Notes: generated from the letters alone by a model not told the origin. 64,000 bases of DNA from Calendula officinalis (GCA_963853835.1 OY970826.1:4510001-4574000), one strand, 5' to 3'; positions 32,638 to 44,925 are shown, numbered from the stretch's first letter. Numbers and translations: made by a program.

Positions 32638-33042
32638 TATTGAAATCATGTACATTTTAGAGAGAGAAAGAAGGATAAACTATTTTTACATCCTTTAATA
32701 TGTAGATTTTACTGTGGCTTCTTTACTCTCACATTTTCTTGTGCATGTAAAACATTTGGACAATTATGAAGTTTACCTTCAGCGACATTTTATGTGGGAT
32801 CCGGGACTTGAGCTAGGGGATACCCAAGTGGAATGCGGGCCTAATACAAGGGGATCGTCAGAAAGTAAAAAAAGTACAAAAATTGTGTTTTTAAAGGTAT
32901 CCGGGTCTGCCAGTGGGGGATCGTAGGGGATCCGGGTCTGCCACAAGGGGATAACATTAGTTTTGCAAAGGCCCGAAAAACAACATTAGTTGTGCATTTC
33001 TGATGCAAATAACATTATTTATGCAAATGACTCGATTTCTTG

Positions 33043-33850
33043 GTCCTTTCTCCTTTACCGATCATGTCACTGACCCCTTCTTATTCTACCCCACCAACTT
33101 TGAGTTTTGGATATTAGTTAGACTCATACGATTCTACATCCCCGCACCATCGTTCATAATTTAAAGATCAACCTAGAATTCATTTCGATCACACTAAAAT
33201 CATTAACATAATTTAAATTTATAATATCAAATACAAGTGATCAATCAAACTAATTAATCAAACTAATTAAGTTGTTGAAATAGCTAGAAACTGTTAAGAT
33301 AAGATGTATGTCAATGACAACCTTCAGTTCACGTTGTTTAAGGAAACCATTGGCACCACGGTGTCATTTGATGCCTTTGGTTGGAAATGTCGCTTTGCCG
33401 AAGGGAGAAGAGAAGGAAATTTGAGGTATTTGTATGAATATTAATATTTTGCGTATATGTATTTTTATTATGTGTTGTGCTCTAAAAACTGAAATAGATG
33501 TTTATTGTAATAGAGATTAATTGGGAATAGTATAAGCCCTACAAGGTAAGGCTTCTAAACAAATTTAAAAATAGTCATCAATGATACATCTGATCATATA
33601 ATGGCAACTGGCAATGAGTAATGATTTTGCCAAGCTACTTTAGGGAATATTCCTTGGTGCATTTTCCCACCATCATTTTCACAAACGAAAAAAATTAAAA
33701 GTAATGATACAATTTTAAATTAGTATCTATAATTTAAACAAATTGTTTTTTTTTAAATCAATGTATAAACTCAAAAACTAACTAATGCAAACATTTGTAC
33801 CATTATAAATATAATAGTTAAAAATCAATTCTTTTACTTGATTTTAATAA
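33043..33850. other. Intergenic region 3' of the LRR-RLK gene
   Basis: AT-rich. It contains a 46-codon ORF at 33304-33444 (+) (MYVNDNLQFTLFKETIG...) with higher GC than its surroundings. I recognise no family, and it may be an exon fragment or chance. Otherwise probably 3' UTR and downstream sequence of the minus-strand kinase gene. Confidence 0.35.
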
Positions 33851-36568
33851 TTACGGATCACTAGAGGTCGTAGATCGCTCTTCTTCTTCCTTTATAGATG
33901 ATATAACTGCCGCCACCTCACCCATCCTAGGTGGCATTGAAGCGTCAATACACTTAAACGCCACTTGCAACAATCTCACCATCCTCTCCTCACTAGCGCC
34001 TTCAGCTATCAACGCTTTATCAAATACCTCAACGGTCCATTCTTCTTTGAGCACCGAGCTAACCCACTTAGTCAAACCGGACCCATCGTCCTGAACCGGC
34101 TTCCCCGTGAGCAACTCGAGTAGAATCACACCAAACGAATACACATCAATCTTGAAGGTGGTGGTGAGGTCATGGGTTTGATTAGTGTCAAAGTTAGGGT
34201 TCGGGTGGTTTATTGATATTAGACCGTATTCGCTTATGCATGGCTCCATATCGTTTTTGAGCAAAATGTTTGACGATTTTAAGTTTCCGTGGGGGATTAG
34301 GTCGGTTTGAAGCTCTTGATGCATGAAGGCTAGGGCCGTTGCTATGTTACATGCGACACTTAGTCTACTTCCCCAATCGAACATTTGTCCATTTTGTGAT
34401 CCTAAACAAGGAAATGAAGAACGATTAACACGATGTTTAATGTTACACTTTTCTTGAAAAGTTCTGTAATATGATCAAACTGTATTTTGTTGGAAAAACA
34501 TTATTAAAGAATAGAAGAGTTACTATTAATTTTTATAACTAAATTTCTGAAAGCTAACATTTATAATTTTAAAATGAATAAACTTTCAAAAAATCGAAAT
34601 CTCCACTTTTATAGAAGGTGGTGATTCGTACAAAGTAATTTTTATCAATTTAAAACAATTTTATATCAAATGACAATCATGCCCTTAAATGGAGTGGTGA
34701 AATGCAAATTTGGTAAAAGGAAATGAATGACATAATTATCATAGTATAAGATGAAGTTGCTCTGTATGGATAAATATTGCCTTGTACGAATCACATCTCT
34801 TTATAAAAATGAAGACAAAAAGATTTGGTTTTTTTTTTTTTTTTTTTTTTTTTTTTGTTAAAATGAGTCGAACAAGTTGAAAGCAGTCTAGAAGTATATT
34901 TTAATACGTGAAACTTCTTACTGTCTTTAATACGATGATTATTGCTAAAAAGCTAAAAATACAATTTTTTTTCTCATGTTTACAAGATTAATATTTTGGT
35001 TTAAAATTGTTTTGGGCAATCAAACCTGACCCATTTCGACCTAAACCCATTTCAACCCGTTGCACAATCTGACACGCCTGTTTTACAGCTCCTAGGCCTC
35101 ATGTTTTGTAAGAATGAACCATTTTTTTTTGACAAAAATCGCTCGTTCTTACTGTTGAGATGTCCCACATTGAATCCGGACTCCTTTTACAACCAATTGG
35201 TTTTAAGATAGAACCCTACAAACTTACACTTACTAACATTTGTTTCTTCGATCTCAAAAACGATGGTTATTTTCGTTATGAAAAGAAAAAGAAAATCAAG
35301 AACTCACCATGAAGAAGCCGAAAGAGACTCCCATTTTGCTGAAACTCATAAACAAGAAGTTTTTCTTGTTTTGAAGAATAATATGCAACAACCGGCAACA
35401 CATTTGGATGCTTAATCTCATTTATTTTCTGCATTCTTTTCTTAAACTCATCTCTTGAAATCTTCCAATTTCTAATCCTTTTGACCACAAGAAAAACACC
35501 ATCATTTGGTTTCACTTTATACAAACTTCCATTCTTACCCCTACCAATCAATTCAGCTGGAGCTTTAAGCAAATCTTCAAATCTCAGCCCGTTAACAACC
35601 GGGCTCGATAAAACCACCATCGAAGAAGAAATCCCGCCACTTTCAGCCGATGTTAACGAGAATTCCGAACGGGCCCGACTGTTTCTTGACCCGCTTGACT
35701 GCCCGCTATCTGACCCGATTTTCTTACCTTTTACATCTTCACTTTTCTTCTTTTTCTTGCATGCTAAAAGCGCGATCAAAACCACAACTATGAGCCCGAG
35801 AATCACGTAACCCGAATAAATAGCGATATCACGAAACTTTGACTTTTTATCATTCTTTTTGACCGGGCATGAAACGGGCAACTTTTTGCCACATAACCGA
35901 GGGTTACCCGCGAAACTATTTGCATCAAAATGGCCCGTATCATCCGGGATCGGGCCGGTTAAATCATTATTCGCGACGTTGAACTCTTCAAGTTGGTTAT
36001 AGTTGAATCTTGGAAGTTGGCCCGTGAACGCGTTATTTTGAGCCAAAAAAGTTAACAAACTCGTCGTTCTTGAAAAATTGGGTAACTCGCCGGATAACTC
36101 GTTGTTGGATATAACGATTCTTTTCATATTTGGTAAATCGGTTATTGTATCGGGGAGATTTCCCGAAAAACGGTTCCCGATTATGTACAAATGAGTAAGT
36201 TTTTCACAATTTGATATCTCGGGCTGCACGGTCCCGGTAATATTATTATAATTTAAACTCAATACGAGAAGATTACTCACCTTACAAACAGATTCAAAGT
36301 CAAGAATTCCCGTTAAATTTAGTTTCTCGAGAACTATCCTTTTTACGGTTTTTCGGTCATTATCACAAGTAATCCCGAACCATTTGCTTGTACAAGGATC
36401 CGATGAAACGTTCCACCCAAAATTCGGGGTGTTTCTTATGCTCCCGGGAACGAGTTTATCCATGAAAACAACGAGTGATTTTATTACATCTCCGTCTTCT
36501 GTTTTTGCTCGTGAAAAAAGTAAAAATAACACGAAAAAACCCAAGGAAATGGACCGAATTCGATCCAT
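33851..36568 (-). CDS. LRR receptor-like kinase, probable inactive kinase (At2g26730-type)
   Basis: Two exons: 36568-35308 (1261 bp) and 34401-33851 (551 bp). The 906-bp intron has a GTGAGTT donor and TTTAG acceptor, and splits Gly421. Together they give 603 aa. Residues 1-22 are a signal peptide. About 28-70 is an LRRNT region (SSDPCTSKWFGITC). About 75-225 holds around five LRRs. 249-270 is a membrane segment followed by a KKKKK stop-transfer, then a Ser-rich juxtamembrane region and a kinase fold from about 330. The ATP-site Lys is kept (VVKR, K363). The catalytic HRD is HGN (about 458-460) and DFG is EYG (about 478-480), as in LRR-III 'inactive' receptor kinases, so it probably signals by scaffolding at the plasma membrane. 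The Met at 36568 was chosen because it starts the signal peptide. The family is sure. Orthology to one Arabidopsis gene is not. Confidence 0.93.
34402..35307 (-). other. Intron of the LRR-RLK gene
   Basis: The donor is 35307-35306 and the acceptor 34403-34402. It contains a 28-bp poly-T tract (34829-34856) and ACCCATTTCGACC-type debris at 35028-35062, similar to hAT-derived sequence in the NAT introns. Confidence 0.88.
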
Positions 36569-36688
36569 ATTTTTGCTTTCTTTTTTGGTGTTGATTAAGT
36601 TGTACAATGTGAATGAATGTAGAGAATAGGGAAGTTAAGTGAAGAGGAACTCACAAGTTTTAAGCCGGCTGGAAATGGTCAGAATTTG

Positions 36689-36698
36689 AATATATATA
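36689..36698 (-). promoter_or_regulatory. Candidate TATA box of the LRR-RLK gene
   Basis: The minus strand reads CTATATATATTC about 120 bp upstream of the ATG. The flanking GCCGGC-containing inverted repeat (36663-36668, 36703-36708) brackets it. Confidence 0.5.
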
Positions 36699-36984
36699 GT
36701 TGCCGGCTTTTTGACATATGTGACCAAATTATGAATATATTGTTGTATTGGGCCTAGTCAAATATTAATATCTGTTTCGTATATGCAAGCTGGATTGTTG
36801 ATGGTAGAACACAATACGTGACATTATAACGGAAAAAGGATTGACAAATAGGTGTATATATGCAAATGGGTGTATCCATGAGTTGGGTAATAGGTTAAAA
36901 TAGATAACAAAAATTGTTGTGTTAACCCGAAACATTTTTTTGTGTAGTATGATTATAAAGTTGTATTATTTTGATAATTAGTGT

Positions 36985-37195
36985 GTAACCAACAAGGCAG
37001 TCTAGTGGTACATATCGTTAACTCCTCAAAAAAGAGGTCATATGTTCAAACCTCATTAGTGAAAAATCTTTTGGTGGACAAGAAATGGTTAGAAAACCGT
37101 CATAAAAATTCTCCAGTTAAAATATCAGATATATCTTAGTCAAGGACTCGCTTTTCACGAGTAATCTCAACAGGGAAAACATCATCAGTTTACCC
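36985..37195 (+). mobile_element. SINE-like sequence
   Basis: Has tRNA-type promoter boxes: an A-box-like GCAGTCTAGTGGTA (36997-37010) and a B-box-like TGTTCAAACCTC (37043-37054). Spacing is right for a Pol III promoter. It is followed by a tRNA-unrelated body. Ends and target duplication are not defined. Confidence 0.45.
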
Positions 37196-37779
37196 ATCTA
37201 GTGTGTAAAATATTATTACAAAATTATGTCAATTCGATGATTATTAAAATATATATATATAATGACTTGGGAGATTTTGTGCTTTAAAAGCATTCCTTTT
37301 ATGAATTTCAGCCCGCATAAGTCATAACCCATTTCTTTTTAGTCTATTTTATTTATTTTACTCATAAGACCTTCTTAAAACTACAACGAAATGTATCCAA
37401 CTATATTTGATTTTCTATTGTATGTATCATAATTCAAAATTTACCTTTTAATGTACTAAACTTCCGAAAGTTATTTTATGATGTAATTTGGATACGTCAA
37501 ATAATAAAAAATGATGTAATTTGGTCACGTTATAATGTAAAAAATATTACGTCAAGAGGTTTAAACTAGGATACATACAACAATAACACATGTATAATTG
37601 GATAACTCCAGCTGTAATTTTCCTAAAAATAAAACAAAATAATAATCTAATTCTACCCGTCCATTATAAGTATACGGGTCGAAATGCCACTTTAGGATCA
37701 ACTAATACGAAAATACGTGGGGATGGTGATAATTAACTTAACAATCACCCATAAGTTCTCATTAAATACCACAACAAAC

Positions 37780-37991
37780 CAGTTGGTCTAGATCAATTAG
37801 TCACCTAGTGTTATCTTTGGGGGTTTGTCTTCAAAAATTCTTGGGTTCAAGCCTTGTTGAAGACATTCCTTAAGAGATAAAAAAGAGGCGAGATTTATAC
37901 CCCTAAAAAGGAGATATGTTCGAGGAATGCATACTGCCCGATTGGATGTCACTGTATATATCGAACCACTAACTTACCGTTAAAAAAAAAT
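37780..37991 (+). mobile_element. SINE with poly(A) and imperfect TSD
   Basis: The A-box-like region is GGTCTAGATCAATTAG (37785). The B-box-like GGGTTCAAGCCTT is at 37842. The 3' end is a 9-A tail (37982-37990). The flanks AAATACCACAACAA and AAATATCACCAACAA are an imperfect duplication. Confidence 0.6.
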
Positions 37992-38295
37992 AAATATCAC
38001 CAACAACATACAGAAAGTATCCAAAAACCATGTTTCTTTAGAACCATAAAAAGTTATACCATTAAATTCACTTCAATTATAACTACATATGAATTCCTAA
38101 CATTCTATATTTGGCTATCTGCATTTTGCAATATTTGAAATCTTATACGACCATTATAATACAACTTGTACATATTTTGATCTGATGGTCAAATACAGTT
38201 TCATATGTGTTGCAGCAAAACTGGCTATTTAAGAAATAAAAAGTTACTTATTTCCAGTTTTATACCTACATTTTTGTTTGTTAATATTACTATTA

Positions 38296-38608
38296 CTTCC
38301 TCCGTTTCAAAATAAGTGATACAAATTAGAGTGCACGGTTTTTTAGGCAAAATATGATAATGTAGGTTAATTAAATTAAATTTGATAGTTAGTGGATGAT
38401 AGGTCCCACATATATTGATTAAAGTTAATTTAATAATGTTTAAAAGTAAAAGTAAGAGTACATGTGTCTTTTCACTTTATTAAATGAGATAGTTAGTGGG
38501 TGTGGTCCCTACTACCTTTTACCAAATATAGTAACATTTCAAAGTGTATCATTTATTTTGAAACACCTTAAAATGAAAAATGTATCACTTATTTTGAAAC
38601 AAAGGAAG
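38296..38608. mobile_element. Stowaway-like MITE (Tc1/mariner)
   Basis: Ends CTTCCTCCGTTTCAAAATAAGTGATACA with an inverted copy at the right, flanked by TA. It shares its interior (TTTAAAAGTAAAAGTAAG, TTAGTGGGTGTGG) with the 62328 element, so both belong to one family. Confidence 0.85.
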
Positions 38609-39008
38609 TATAAATATTTGTTAGAAGGGGTTCTCCCCCAAATTTTACACCTGTCCTTAGTTACTAATTCTATACTTTATTTTCAGGTAGGTCATTTAGA
38701 GAGTTTTGTGGCCATTTTGGACTATTGAGCAATAAACTAATGATAACTACTGTTATGAAATATACACACAAAGTATTAAATACGCTATTAAAATACATTG
38801 GGCCCACCATTTCAGCCTCTCCGCTCATCGCCTAACCGCAAAGTCCAACCAATTAGAACCAACTGACGACCCGAGGCAACGGGTGAAGGCTTTTTTGTCC
38901 CCAATGGATGTCGCCTATTGCCGTTGGCACCGACCAAAGACATGTTTTGAATGGTAATAATTTTATATAAACTAGTAAGATGTCTAGAAATAGATACGTA
39001 TTGGTGTA

Positions 39009-39095
39009 TATAGTATTGCCCATGACCTAAATAGGTCATGAGCTCAAGTTCTAGTGGAGACCAAAAAGAATAATTATGTGCCTTTAAAAAAAAAA
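39009..39095 (+). mobile_element. Short SINE-like fragment with A-rich tail
   Basis: TAGTATTGCCCATGACCT, then GGTCATGAGCTCAAGTTCTAG (B-box-like) and an A-rich tail at 39085-39094. It looks like a 5'-truncated SINE. Confidence 0.5.
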
Positions 39096-39173
39096 TAAAA
39101 GAGTAGCCATAAGTAAAGATAAAAGAGTAATATATTAATGATAATCTTTTAAAATTATCATTAACAAAACTCA

Positions 39174-39288
<115 letters not shown>

Positions 39289-39539
39289 TTGATAGACCAA
39301 AACCCGATCTTGCATAGGATTTAGTTGAAAGGATGGTAATATAAAATGATTGATTTATAAACTACGGTTGAAATTTATAATATCTTGCTTGCCAGTTTTG
39401 ATTAAACAATTTGATTACCAATTTACCAGTTTTGATTAAACAAATTGAAGGTTTTATACACTAGTATATCAAGTATGCTTTATTCTAAGTTATTCATTTA
39501 GTTACTTTTCTACCATGATTAAAGATTACAAAAATATGT

Positions 39540-39800
39540 TAAGGTTTGTTCATTCATTCATTTACATCTGTGAACGTTTGTTAAGGCTCGCTCGTTCATA
39601 TAATTTTGTGAAGCCGTTGTTAAGTTTCGTTTGTGTTTTGTTTGTTTACGAGACTTGTTCACGAACTGTTCGTGTACACTAAATTTTCTTAACAAACGAA
39701 CACGCACACAAAAGTTTCTAAGTTAAGTATTCGCGAACCATTCACGAACACTTTGTTTCCTTAACAAACGAACATGAGCAAGGCTTACAAGCCTACCTTC
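39540..39800. repeat. MITE-like sequence with TTCGTGAAC/GTTCACGAA motifs
   Basis: Repeated, often inverted, GTTCGT/ACGAAC and TTAACAAACGAACA motifs over 250 bp resemble the subterminal arrays of hAT MITEs. No clean termini or target duplication found. Confidence 0.45.
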
Positions 39801-39921
39801 TATGGTTGTATACCAACACGTAGCCGTCGTCGATACAAAACTTTTGACTTGTCTGAAATGGAACCCTGAATTAAAATTATATCATTTCCAGTGGAACTTC
39901 TTTCTTCACGCGATTACAAAC

Positions 39922-40414
39922 TGTTGGGATATAAGCATTCTACTACTGAAGCTGCAGTTAGTACTGATGAAGACTTAATGAAGAAATACAAGAGTCAGTA
40001 CTGATGAGGCAGAATGACAAGATACTACTGATGATGGAAATACTAATGACGATCTCATATACTACTGATGTCTATATTTGGTGCAGATCGTGTTCGAGAT
40101 TTTCGTTAAGTTAGTTTAGAATACATATCTTATTGTAATTCAATTGTAATCATTTCCTAGAATAACTAGGTTAAAGTTTTAGGCTTCAAGGACTATTATA
40201 AATAGTTCCTTACGAATTGTAAACGTACGTGTGTATTGATTCATCATTAATATACATTGAAGCTTTTTGTGATAAACTGTGTTCTTAATATTTCTCATTC
40301 AATTACAGTTTACATTGTTCTTAATCAAATAACAAGAGTGTTAATCCGCTGTAACTTCTCTTTGTTAAGTAGATCTGTGATTCAATAACTTGTTTGAATT
40401 ATTCGATTATGACA
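39922..40414 (+). repeat. 5' LTR of the SIRE-like element
   Basis: Starts TGTTGGGATATAAG and ends TTATGACA. Contains several TACTACTGA/TACTGATGA motifs in its first 150 bp (U3) and a TATAAATAG promoter-like box at about 40197. Confidence 0.95.
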
Positions 40415-40416
40415 AG

Positions 40417-40428
40417 TGGTATCAGAGC
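40417..40428 (+). other. Primer binding site, initiator tRNA-Met
   Basis: TGGTATCAGAGC, the exact complement of the plant initiator tRNA-Met 3' end, two bases after the LTR. Confidence 0.95.
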
Positions 40429-40489
40429 ATTAAGGTTCTAGATCTACGAATTAAGAACATCAAAAAGTTTCATACTTTCAGAATCAAAA

Positions 40490-42910
40490 TTGTTAATCAT
40501 GTCTGATAACAATGAAAGCACACAGGCAAATAAAATTCCAATTCTCACTCCCAACAACTTTAGGATGTGGAAAAACAGAATCAAGCAGTACATGCTTATT
40601 ACTGATTATTCCATGTGGGAAGTTGTTCTTGAAGGCAACAAAACCATTCAGACTCTAATAACAAGCTCATCAATCGAATCTGACAAACTCAAGAGTGAAA
40701 AAGAAAAAAAGGACAGAGGAATCGAACAAAAAGCCTTAAGCACTCTTTTGCTTGCTATTCCCAATGACTATCAACATTTATTTGTTGAATATGATGATGT
40801 TAAGAAGCTGTGGCAGGCATTGGAGAAGAGGTTTGTTGGCACCAAAAGTATTAAAAGAAACATGAAGTCTTTGTTGAAACAAGACTTTGAAAACTTCAAA
40901 GGACAGAAGAATGAGTCATTGTCACAAGTTTTTGATCGATTCAATAAACTTATTGGTGAACTCAATCAAGTTGGTGTCATACCAGACAATGATAATGTCA
41001 ACAGAAAGTTCCTCAGATCTCTTGGTGAAGAATGGTCTATGTATATTGTTATATATAGACAAGGAGATGCATTAGAAGAGAAAGAGCTAGATGAACTGTA
41101 CAATGAACTAAGAGTGTTTGAATCTGAGGTAAGTCATAAAAATCCTACTTTATCTTCAAACAATGCTGCTTTTGTGTCTAGTACAGGAACAGGTCAGGAT
41201 GTTGCAACTGGAAAGAATGTAGACATTGAAGATGTAACAAGAGAATCCTTCTTTACTAGTCATGTACACACTGCATTGATTAGTGAAGATTTGGAACAAC
41301 TCAATCATGATGATCTGGAAGAGATGGACATCAAATGGCAGATGGCAATGCTGAGTTTAAGAACTAAAAGATTTCTCAAAAGAACTAGCAGACAAAATCC
41401 GACTTACAACAAAGGTGATCGTGCTGGATTTGACAAAACCAAAGTCAAATGCTACAACTGCAATAATCTTGGTCACTTTGCTAGAGAATGTCCTAGCAAA
41501 GATCAAAGATCAAATTATAACAAAAACAGCACTTCAAACTCAACTGCATTAGTGTCTCAAGAGGGTCAAAGTTATGACTGGAGCTTTCAAGCAGAAGAAC
41601 ATGCTCAAAACCAAGCTCTTATGGCCTTCACTGATTCTACAAATGAGGTACATTCTAAATCATGCACTCCTGAATGCATTAAAGCATATAAAGAATTAGA
41701 AAAGCTTAACAAAGAAACTCTTGATGAGATGGTTTTAAATAGAAATAGAAGGATTGAATATAATGGTTGTATAGCTGATCTTGAAAATCAAATCAAGATC
41801 TACAAAATAACAGAACAAAAGATAAAAGATGAATTATTACAAACAACTTATGATAAAGAATATGCTGAGTTAAAATTAAAAGAAACTCTAATTAAATTAG
41901 AAGAATGTCAATTTAAATTAGAACAAAATAAATTAACTATTAAAAAGTTTGAAAGAAGTTCTAAAATAATTGATAAATTAACAAGTAATCAAACCACTGC
42001 GAAAGTTGTTCATGGGGTTGGATATCATGCAGTTCCACCTCCAACTAATTTTATTCCTCCTCTTAAGTCAAGCTCAAAAAGAATTTTAAATGAACTAAAA
42101 TTAGAAACTGAAACCAGTAATGATTCATCTGATGATGATCAAACAATTAATTCAACTAATACAAGTTTTCATACCACACAAAGTCAAACTGATTCCCCTA
42201 AATTTAACTCATAAAATATACCAACTATTTTAAGAAGGGGAAATCAAAGAAATTTAAATCAATTGAAAGAACAAAGAAAGTCTGAAAGTGCTAAAACAAC
42301 AAAATTAACATGTTTAATTTGTAACAAGGTGAACCACTTAGCAAATGATTGTCACTTCAATCCAATTAACTGCAAAGAATTTAAGGAATTTAAAGAAAAT
42401 AAAGAAAAATTCAAAGAATTAAAATTAAAACAAACTGAAGAAGCTAAGAAAGTTAAAAATCTACATGTTGAAGTCCCTAAATTTGGAAGAACTGCACAAA
42501 GATTTGTGCAAAATATCAGGCATGGAAGTCCAAACAGAAGCAATTATTTCAAAAATAATGGAAAACAAAATCAATTTCCAAGTTACTCAAAATTTTCAAA
42601 CATCAGTAGGAACTATTCCAGGTTTACTACTGGTAAAAACCCTAATTACAATGTTGTTGGATACAATTACCATAATACTACTGATTATGCTAAAAACCCA
42701 CATTACACAAATACTACTGGTCTATCAGTAGTAAAATACTCAAAAGCCAAAAACTACGGATATAAACCTAGGTCAGTAGTAAAACAAAACGTCAGTAATA
42801 AACAACAAATGAAGACTAAAACTGCAGACAAAGCTCATACATTTCGAAAATCTTACTCTTCAAAGGATGAACCCAAGACAAAACAAGCTTGGGTTCCCAA
42901 ACTTAACTAA
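40490..42910 (+). pseudogene. Gag polyprotein of the SIRE-like element, one internal stop
   Basis: ORF 40490-42214 (574 codons) carries the copia gag domain (MWKNRIKQYMLITDYSMW, then FENFKGQKNESLSQVFDRF) and a CCHC knuckle CYNCNNLGHFAREC (about 41450). A coiled-coil-like stretch follows (about 41690-41970: EKLNKETLDEM and later Lys/Glu heptads). After an in-frame TAA (42212-42214) the same frame continues to 42910 with a second knuckle-like CLICNKVNHLANDC and a basic Asn/Tyr-rich tail. ATG choice: the track-start Met at 40490 is followed by a second Met at 40499 (MSDNNES), which is the more likely start. Gag forms the nucleocapsid. Confidence 0.88.
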
Positions 42911-42915
42911 TCCAT

Positions 42916-43770
42916 TTGTTTTATGTGCAGGGCATTCATATCCCTGAAGAAGGAAGAACATGTCACATTGATAGTGGATGCTCTAGGCACATGACTGGAA
43001 ATATTCAAATTCTTAGAGATTTCAAGTCTTTTGACGGTGGATATGTTGCTTTTGATAAAAATCCAAGAGGTGGTAGGATTACAGGTAAAGGTACAATATC
43101 AAATGGTAAGATTACTTTTGATGATGTAATTTATGTTGTTGAGCTTAAGTATAATCTGGTTAGTGTCTCACAAGTATGTGATAAAAAGAACAAAATTCTT
43201 TTTACAGATACAGAGTGCATCATTCTTTCTCCTGATTTTATTTTAAATGAAAAATTTGTTGTTTTAAGAACACCAAGGAGGAACAATGTGTATTGCCTGG
43301 ATATAGGGGGAGAACTCATTTCTTCAAATGAGATCAACTGTTTTATATCTAAGGCAAACACAAATGAATCAGAACTCTGGCATAGAAGGATGTGTCACAC
43401 AAATTTTAAAAATATGAATAATTTAGTCAAAAAGAATTTGGTAGTTGGATTACCTCAAAAAGAATTTATGTGTGATCATCACTGTGGTGCATGCCTAAAA
43501 GGTAAACAACATAAGACTTCTCATAAGACCAAAGCAATTAATTCTATTTTTAACCCTTTGCATCGCTTACATATGAACCTATTTGGACCTACAAATGTAA
43601 TGAGTATTGGAAAGAAACAATAATGTCTTGTTATTACTGATGACTTTTCCAGATATACTTGGGTTTTCTTTCTTAGGACCAAAGATGAAACAAGTGAGAT
43701 CATAAAGAATCTGATAGTCAAATTGGAAAATACAAGAGATCTCAAAGTGAAAGCCATTAGATGTGATAAT
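42916..43770 (+). pseudogene. Protease and N-terminal integrase, SIRE-like pol (first part)
   Basis: In a different frame from gag. The protease active site is CHIDSGCSRHMTG. GAG-pre-integrase is LWHRRMCHTNFKNMNNL, with the HHCC zinc finger (H, H, then CDHHCGACLKG). The integrase core starts ITDDFSRYTWVFF with the first catalytic Asp. A TAA lies at 43621-43623. The reading frame runs into the nested element just after the AIRCDN block containing the second catalytic Asp. Confidence 0.9.
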
Positions 43771-44925
43771 TGTAGGGTTTCATAACACTGATCGACCACT
43801 TGGGTCAACCTCCTAGTATGCTTGGTTCGACCGACTGACCAAGAACATGAACTTGTTCTTGACCGGTAAAAACCAACTAGCTTATTTAATCCCTAAATGC
43901 GGAACTGGGATTAAACCTAATCCTTAAACCCTAAAGGATTCGGATGTTGGAGAACTAGATTAGGTTAACAAGAAAGAAACCTTGTACGAAGAACTCAAAC
44001 ACACACATACTTGTGTGTTCGTCGACTACTACCAAGAACTCTAGGGTTCTTGGTTCGACTTCGAACAAGAGGAGAGGAAGAAAGAGTGTTCCATGAATCA
44101 TACCTTAGGTTAATGCTTAAGATAAGTCCCCTGATGATGAACACGACGAACGATCCTCTAGATGATCACTTGCAACGATCTTGGATCTTCAAGACTTGAA
44201 GAACACGAAGAACGAATGAAGAACACGAAGAACGAATGAAGAACACGAAGAACGAAGAACACCAAGTGGTGGTGTCTTAGGGTTCGGCCGAAATCTCCCA
44301 AGAGAGGAGGAGAGATTTCGTCCAAGTGTATCAAGGGAATAAGGGTTACCCTAAGCCTCTTATTTATATACCAATAAGTTACGCTTAGAACCCTTCTAGT
44401 TTAATTAATATTGAATCTTTAATTAAACTTTCCTTTTAACATTTTCATCCCTTATAGTTTAACAAGTTTATTATTGTTGCACTTAACTATTAAATGTCTA
44501 GTATTAACACACTATAATTTCGGTACCCATATACACGAAATTTATACACTTGTGTTTATACTTTTTTAACAGTTAATTATATAATAACCTTTATATAATT
44601 TACACAATAATATTATCCAATTACTATATGATTTAATAGCTTTTAAATCATATCATGGATAACCTTTAATTAACACATTGTATATTTACTCAACTAGTAA
44701 ATGTACAACTACTTGTATTAATTAGTTAGTTAAACTAATCTAGTAATAAGTTAAACTTAACTTAATACTTAACTTGATTCATAATGACTATTATGAATCA
44801 TTCCTCTTAGTAGTGTCGTTGCATAACTTGTTCGTATTACATGTACTCACCGGTGTGACCCTTAAGTGTTTCGTAGGCATGGATGTATCATCATAGGTTG
44901 ACTAACGGTGCACATAATTCCTTCA
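43771..44925 (-). repeat. 3' LTR of the nested gag-only element
   Basis: 1155 bp. It has one extra 20-bp GAACGAATGAAGAACACGAA-type unit relative to the other LTR (about 44205-44260). Contains the palindromic TTCGGCCGAA and an inverted CGAAATCTCCC...GAGATTTCG hairpin. Confidence 0.93.

Larger units (their letters stand above)
31777..33033. mobile_element. Mutator-like (MULE) non-autonomous element with ~245-bp TIRs
   Basis: Perfect 9-bp target duplication GATTTCTTG (31768-31776 and 33034-33042) flanks long inverted repeats (31777-32021 against 32783-33033) starting GAGTCATTTGCATAAATAATG. 9-bp TSD plus long TIR is diagnostic of Mutator superfamily elements. The TIRs carry several GGATCCGGG motifs. 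The interior is interrupted by a 244-bp hAT MITE and contains a GC-richer stretch (32560-32640) with a short signal-peptide-like ORF, so it may be a Pack-MULE. No transposase. Confidence 0.9.

Noticed and set aside
33304..33444. 46-codon ORF MYVNDNLQF...
   Set aside because: Higher GC than its surroundings but no promoter, homology or splice context; mentioned only within the intergenic entry.
36997..37054. tRNA gene
   Set aside because: A- and B-box-like sequences are present but no cloverleaf can be folded; a SINE head fits better.
44011..44199. Identical 62-codon ORFs in both LTRs of the nested element (also 50961-51149)
   Set aside because: They duplicate with the LTR and show no protein features; not treated as genes.
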